Origin: Trichomonas vaginalis G3
Lineage: Eukaryota > Parabasalia > Trichomonadida > Trichomonadidae
Reading direction: 5' to 3'
Assembly: GCF_026262505.1 (NCBI RefSeq)
Contig: NC_067204.1
Coordinates: 3,691,797 to 3,755,796, forward strand
DNA length: 64,000 nucleotides
Shown here: positions 59,240-64,000 of the stretch, piece by piece
How positions within the stretch are numbered: the stretch's first letter is position 1
How the letters are laid out: every line of letters begins with the position of its first letter
Made by a program: the position numbers and the translations under genes
The notes under the pieces: generated by a model
Told to the model about the DNA's origin: nothing
The model's database searches: none
What the model saw: only the letters and a program-made list of their open reading frames with translations

Positions 59240-61780
59240 ATGTATTTAGGATTTCTCATTAGTTTTGCATCCTCTAATCAGAACAAACCTGTTTTAGAGA
59301 ATTGCAACTACTATAGTACATATAACTATAGTTGTGCAACAATTCCTTCAGGAATGAACTATATAGATGGTTTACTTCGCTGCAATTCATCATCACAAGT
59401 CATAGATTTAACATCAGACGAAATGACATGCATTGATTACGCAAGTGGCACAAAAGTTTTATATGATACAGCAGTAGTTTCTGAAAATACAACAGGACTC
59501 TCATCAAAAATGATTGTTTTCTTCGATCAATCCGATAAATTCTCATCTAGACTCAGTACAGATTACGGCAACTTATTAGATGATGCCGTTAAAGCATGCA
59601 AATCAAATTACGCTCAAATGTACACTCCTTGCCAAATTGTTGCTTCAGGATGTGCACTTTCCAGCTACTATCCCCATTCCCCAGCATGCATTGCCTACAA
59701 CGCATTGCCAGCAGCAAATTCAACAACATATGAATATAAATACTGGCCAGCAAATCGTCCATTCATAGAATACGGAGTTCAAGCATCCAAAGTTATAGAT
59801 GAGCATATAATGAATACTACATTTTCCAAAGAAGAACAGATAAATATTGTTTTAGCTCGTTACAGTCAAAACGGAACATTCCTTGGCTACGTACCTCTTA
59901 CAAACCAGTTCGACATTTGCACTGAAAAACGCGACGTAAATCTCATGTGGCAGCTTTACGGAACTGGTTACGTCAGCGAATGCGAAGTAAACATCATGGA
60001 TATATTTAATTCTACAACAACCGATGTTTACGATCCATTCTTAGTACAAGAAGTTTCAGGAACAAATGTTTTACGTCCAATTCCTGTAAATGTTTTATCA
60101 TATCGCGATGCAAATGAAATTCCAGTAAATCAGAGAAGTATTGAACGTAAGAAACGTTTATTCCGTCGTTTCTTCGCATTGGATAATTATACAAACCCAA
60201 TTTTCATTCAATATCTTTCATCAATGTCAATTAAATTCGAACACTTCAATGAAACATCTGAGGAACGTATACCAGTCATTACTGTTGGATATACAACAGT
60301 TCGCCGCTCAGATCTTCAAGAATCAGATTATCCAATTTATCTTGACGTTGAATCCTTTACAACCAGCAACTATTCATTCTCCATTGAATTCTCAACAAAT
60401 ATTGAATCATATTGGGAGGCTGCTCTCATCACTCTCATCGTTTTAGCCATTATTTGTATTATTATTTGGCTTTATCGTGCAGTTGTTACAGTTAAACGTT
60501 ATGGAACAGAAGGAATTGACTTCAAAGTCATTGCTGCTCTATTTGCAGAAGCTTTCAACATAGTTGCATGGTTATTATTCATAATGGCATTTGTTTTCTC
60601 ATTTGCAATCTTCTGTGCCTACAAATGGACACCATCCTCCAAGTATACAATCCTTGGAAACGAGTTTGGAATCCTTACAGGCTTTATTTGGGCCGCTTGG
60701 GTCTTATCATTCATCGGATTAGTCATTAAGTACGTTTTAATGCTTACTTCAGAGACATTTCTCATTGATTGGGAGCCACGTCGTCCATCCATCCCTGTTT
60801 CAGCGTGGCGCCGCATTCTTGTTGGTAATGAATTTCTTAAATTACACACAAGAAGGTCATACAACATTCCTTTCACAGTTATCACCCTCGTGTTCATTCT
60901 CGGAGGCTTTGGAGTTGACAAACTCCAAGCTGTTCTTCCAAGTTCAACGTTAATCGAGTCAGGATCGAATTACGGAGTTTTAAGGTTCGCAATTGTCACT
61001 TTTATTTACATTTTATTATTAATTTTCCAATATATCGTTACACGTATTGTTTGGCTCATTTCTGGCTCTCCTTATGAAGACTTCGCACGTCTTTGTGGTA
61101 CAGCAAATGTTTCTGTATTAACTTTGTTGTCTCCAAGCTGGGCTATTTATCTAAATGGCCGCGCAATGAAGCCAGCAGATGAAGGAGACATTAAATTGAT
61201 ACAGAGTATTTCAGAAGCAGAAAAAGGAGCTTTGTCAATTAAACCGTTGTCAGAAAACCGTCCAGAACAAGTTTACGAATGCTTCTTTGCTCCTAAGCTC
61301 AGGGAACCATTATACCAAGCCTACGACAGAATAGTTGAGATGCATCACATGAGACCGAAGAATTTGAAGAGAGCAAATACATCAATTGTTTCTCTTGAAG
61401 CTATGTCTTCTTTCGAACAATTAAATGTCTTTTTGCAAAGATTTTTCGGCGCAGAAGGAAAAGACAGAGAATACGATGTTTGGAAGACACCTTTCGGTTA
61501 CAAACTCTCTAGAATGCCACCAGAACCACCAGAGAGATCCCTACTTTATGCACAATCAACAAATTCATTAAGAAAAGCCATCGACGGTTATGGTGAATGG
61601 TTGTTGGCACTTTTCGATTTATTACTTTTCGTTTGTGTCGATTACCAAGCATCGTCAACACCTATTGCTGCATTCGTGACACTCATTATCGATGCAGTTA
61701 TGATGGCAGCTTGGAGATCTGCTGCTAAGAGAAACTTGGCAAGAAAATCTCTTATCGATAATCGTTTCTTCCTTAACTAA
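59240..61780 (+). CDS. TMEM67: Meckelin (TMEM67/MKS3) homologue
   Basis: 846 residues, whole. A short hydrophobic N-terminus (YLGFLISFASS) may act as signal peptide. A Cys-rich ectodomain follows (about 20-170: NYSCATIP, LLRCNSSS, YTPCQIVASGCALSSYYPHS), then a beta-rich part to about 390. The membrane domain begins with ALITLIVLAIICIIIWLY. The diagnostic C-terminal signatures are FLIDWEPRRPSIPVSAWRR (about 507-525), VGNEFLKL, LLALFDLLLFVCVDYQASS and NLARKSLIDNRFFLN, which match FIDWERP, VPVSIWR, LIFDLLFFCVVDLA and NLASKTLVDQRFLI of the animal protein. Meckelin is a transition-zone receptor of cilia, in line with a flagellated cell. It is shorter than the human protein (995), mainly in the ectodomain. 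Confidence 0.92.
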   Translation: MYLGFLISFASSNQNKPVLENCNYYSTYNYSCATIPSGMNYIDGLLRCNSSSQVIDLTSDEMTCIDYASGTKVLYDTAVVSENTTGLSSKMIVFFDQSDKFSSRLSTDYGNLLDDAVKACKSNYAQMYTPCQIVASGCALSSYYPHSPACIAYNALPAANSTTYEYKYWPANRPFIEYGVQASKVIDEHIMNTTFSKEEQINIVLARYSQNGTFLGYVPLTNQFDICTEKRDVNLMWQLYGTGYVSECEVNIMDIFNSTTTDVYDPFLVQEVSGTNVLRPIPVNVLSYRDANEIPVNQRSIERKKRLFRRFFALDNYTNPIFIQYLSSMSIKFEHFNETSEERIPVITVGYTTVRRSDLQESDYPIYLDVESFTTSNYSFSIEFSTNIESYWEAALITLIVLAIICIIIWLYRAVVTVKRYGTEGIDFKVIAALFAEAFNIVAWLLFIMAFVFSFAIFCAYKWTPSSKYTILGNEFGILTGFIWAAWVLSFIGLVIKYVLMLTSETFLIDWEPRRPSIPVSAWRRILVGNEFLKLHTRRSYNIPFTVITLVFILGGFGVDKLQAVLPSSTLIESGSNYGVLRFAIVTFIYILLLIFQYIVTRIVWLISGSPYEDFARLCGTANVSVLTLLSPSWAIYLNGRAMKPADEGDIKLIQSISEAEKGALSIKPLSENRPEQVYECFFAPKLREPLYQAYDRIVEMHHMRPKNLKRANTSIVSLEAMSSFEQLNVFLQRFFGAEGKDREYDVWKTPFGYKLSRMPPEPPERSLLYAQSTNSLRKAIDGYGEWLLALFDLLLFVCVDYQASSTPIAAFVTLIIDAVMMAAWRSAAKRNLARKSLIDNRFFLN

Positions 61781-62678
61781 GTACTTTATTATTGTAAACA
61801 TTTTAATATTAAAGATATGAATTCTGTTATATACTATTTTTAAATAAAGTTCAAAATAACTCAAATCAGAAATTCATAACCATTAACCTCTCCGTTTTAT
61901 TGGCCATAAGTCAATAAATTATAATCCATCATAGGAAAAGAATTAAATCTACTCATTAATATTTCATAATGGTTGAGATTTTTTGCTTTCGAAATTTATC
62001 GAACTAATTTGACTTAATAATTCGACGAATTGTCTAAGAAATAGATATGTAATATAATTGACGTATTTATGCTTGTATTACTTCAATTTGTATTTTTGAA
62101 TTTGTTTTTATGGAGAGAAATATGGTAACCTTATTGTTGTTTTCTTCGTAAGATACAGTAACAATGAGCAAAACATTATTGCCGAATTCAAAATTTTTAT
62201 CCAAATCCCATTCCATAGAGTTCTCAAATTTTGATAGGAATTTGGGAGTTGTACAGTAAATAAGAACGATATAAAAGAATCATAGAGAACAAAAATTATT
62301 ATGAAAATTAGTGTTACTCTCCTCTAATTATTAAATTTAGAACGAAACGATCTTAAATGGTTAATCATCAATTGAAAAAAAGAGTATTCGTAAAATTGAC
62401 AACAATTGAATACCCATCATTGACAAATGCCCTACCAGGTGTTTTCTGAAATATCAGAGTATAAGGAATCAGGTTTTTCGGGCATAAATTGTGAGAGATA
62501 ATTTCAATGTGTTTGTAAAAAGGGTTGATAAAATAAATCTTACTTATCTATTATTATACTACAAAATGTTCTTTTTGCTAATTATTGAATTCAAATTGGT
62601 CAAATTTTCAAGGATAATTGTTCGCGAACGATATCCTATTGAATTTTTGTGCATTGTAAAAAATCAATCTTATTATTG
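61781..62678. other. Intergenic, no gene seen
   Basis: About 900 bp, AT-rich. A TAAA polyadenylation-like site lies just after the Meckelin stop (about 61794). Nothing else recognised. Confidence 0.5.
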
Positions 62679-62897
62679 ATGGATAGTGATGATGATTTCA
62701 TTATTGTAGATGACGAATACTCATTATTTCGACATCATAAACAAGAACAAATAAAACAACCAAAGCAAATTTCCTTGTTCTCTATCCTTTCATCGATAGA
62801 TAATTCTACTCATTACAAAAATATGAATTGGCCAATTAAAGAGGCTAATCTTGCGGGTCAGTCAGTTGACATTTTAGGAAGCTATTGTGCTGCCTAA
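62679..62897 (+). CDS. Small acidic hypothetical protein, 72 residues
   Basis: MDSDDDFIIVDDEYSLFRHH from ATG 62679, then a Gln/Lys stretch (KQEQIKQPKQISLFSILSS) and LAGQSVDILGSYCAA. The frame extends ten codons upstream through another ATG, but the acidic start looks better. TCAATC upstream is a poor initiator. May be a real small gene or chance. Confidence 0.35.
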   Translation: MDSDDDFIIVDDEYSLFRHHKQEQIKQPKQISLFSILSSIDNSTHYKNMNWPIKEANLAGQSVDILGSYCAA

Positions 62898-63219
62898 ATT
62901 AAATTGATTTTGTACAGTAAATAGTCAGTATTTATATATATTTTCGAAAAATAGTTTTTTAAATCAATCTTACAAATCTAATATGAGATTTCTAGTTCGA
63001 TAGATGTCTATATCTTCAATATTAAATCTATCGATATTTTTATTTTTAAATTTCAAATTTATAAAATTTTTAAATATTCGAATTAAAATGAGATTATATA
63101 CGGAAAAAGTGAAAACACACAACAAATTATAAAGAGTAGTATCACTAGTTATACATAAAAATACAATCTATTTTTTATATAAATCTAAAACAAAATATTT
63201 TTCAACAAATATAAACATA
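62898..63219. other. Intergenic, very AT-rich
   Basis: No gene or motif supported; it includes ATCTATCGATATTTTT-type runs. It is the shared 3' flank of two convergent genes. Confidence 0.45.
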
Positions 63220-64000
63220 TTAATCTTTTTTGAGTCCATTTAGAATGGATGACATTGAATATCTGACTTTCATCTGATGTATGTACTTATTATTATTCGG
63301 TTCGTTCAATTTCTCGCAAACTATGTCCCATTTCGGTGGAACATAAGCGCTTTGCTTGGTAAGGCATTCGGTGTCGGCCTTTATTATGAAGCAATCGCTT
63401 GGTGCGCTTTGATTTCTTCGTTCAAGTTCTTCATTAATTGCTCTGACCTCTCTACTTCCTGCTTTCTGTTCAATTTGTAGTGCGGGCGGTCTGTTCTTCT
63501 TACTTTTACCGTTTTCGTTTGTACTCGAGTCTGAGAAAAACTGAGCTTTTCTGAGATTTGTTGCTTTCGAATTTTTCTCGTCCGAATACGAGTCATCTGA
63601 GTCTGGAACGCCGTCAATCGGCACTTCATCGAATTCTTCACTGTTCGTTGGCGTAATTTTGTTGATATTAACCGCTTTTAATGGAGATCTTCGCGCTCTT
63701 CTTGGAGGGCTTTCTCTTGGCTCGTGCAATTCAGCACTATCTTCTGTAGTTATCGTAGCGGTTGTGGTAGTAGTCGTTGTATAATTTCCGGTATCTGGAT
63801 TTGTACTTGAATTATTTCGTCTAATATCAGCTTTCGGAGGTTCCCCGTCGATGGATTGCGTAGAACAACTCTCGCTGTCGTACCGAAGTCTGCTCTTTCT
63901 TGCTGGCGGAGCTTCTTTCGGAGGACTTGGAAATAATGGAAGTTTTTGAGGGCTTTGGTTGTTAGATTTGAGAACATTGATTAGAGGTGATTTATCTGTC
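63220..64000 (-). CDS. Disordered Ser/Pro/Thr-rich host protein, 5' end outside the window
   Basis: The frame stays open from the stop at 63220 to the window edge, at least 260 codons; a TTG at 63729 is not the start. It reads SPLINVLKSNNQSPQKLPLF, SPPKEAPPARKSRLRYDSES, a Thr run (GNYTTTTTTATITTEDSAEL), then PRESPPRRARRSPLKAVNIN and an ordered C-terminal part (SDCFIIKADTECLTKQSAYV, PPKWDIVCEKLNEPNNNKYI, then SMSSILNGLKKD). The SP and RRxSP motifs suggest phosphorylation by proline-directed kinases. The family is not recognised. Confidence 0.7.
   Translation of the reverse strand, partial: TDKSPLINVLKSNNQSPQKLPLFPSPPKEAPPARKSRLRYDSESCSTQSIDGEPPKADIRRNNSSTNPDTGNYTTTTTTTATITTEDSAELHEPRESPPRRARRSPLKAVNINKITPTNSEEFDEVPIDGVPDSDDSYSDEKNSKATNLRKAQFFSDSSTNENGKSKKNRPPALQIEQKAGSREVRAINEELERRNQSAPSDCFIIKADTECLTKQSAYVPPKWDIVCEKLNEPNNNKYIHQMKVRYSMSSILNGLKKD

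Noticed and set aside
62491-62679. A 62-residue hydrophobic/basic gene upstream of the acidic small gene
   Set aside because: AT-driven composition, no initiator and no recognisable pattern.

Overview
The window is AT-rich nuclear DNA from a flagellated parabasalid of the Trichomonas/Tritrichomonas type. This rests on host genes: the N-terminus of a trichomonad ankyrin protein, a trichomonad beta-helix surface protein, ribosomal protein eL14, and a Meckelin (TMEM67) homologue with a perfect trichomonad initiator (TCATAA) just before its ATG. Host genes fill 1-6136, 26900-32598 and 56264-64000. The species is an inference.

Most of the window is two Maverick/Polinton elements, treated here as fossils. 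Element 1 (6137-26899, 20.8 kb) has about 214-bp terminal inverted repeats (TIRs) that are nearly identical, and a target duplication ATGAA(C/A). It sits inside a host surface-protein gene. Its left half runs on + and holds virion genes: amphipathic peptide, major capsid, packaging ATPase, minor proteins and a phage-like fibre. Its right half runs on - and holds replication and integration genes: prim-pol/SF3 helicase, KilA-N regulator, integrase and protein-primed DNA polymerase B with an HNH-like insert. The halves meet at 121-bp tandem arrays that lie in opposite orientation on either side of the primase-helicase. About a dozen breaks are seen, mainly in helicase, polymerase and capsid; many other genes look whole.

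Element 2 (32599-56263, 23.7 kb) is a different lineage. It has palindromic TIRs (core AGGCACTTCGTGCCT), an adenine methyltransferase, a second fibre, an integrase, several KilA-N family genes with repeated operators, an HNH remnant, packaging ATPase, helicase, minor and major capsid genes and a coiled-coil/Gln-Pro-rich run. I see no DNA polymerase B in it. Roughly fifteen to twenty breaks are present.

The elements share a nearly identical KilA-N module (18983-19609 and 41011-41676), a fibre knob, a conserved PTYP protein, related tandem repeats and T-rich TAAATG start regions that resemble poxvirus late promoters. Their capsid, helicase and integrase genes have diverged strongly. The most interesting system is the pair of long fibres with a bacteriophage-type collar knob, one carrying a predicted beta-propeller, together with the KilA-N/palindrome/start-stop-leader regulatory cassette.
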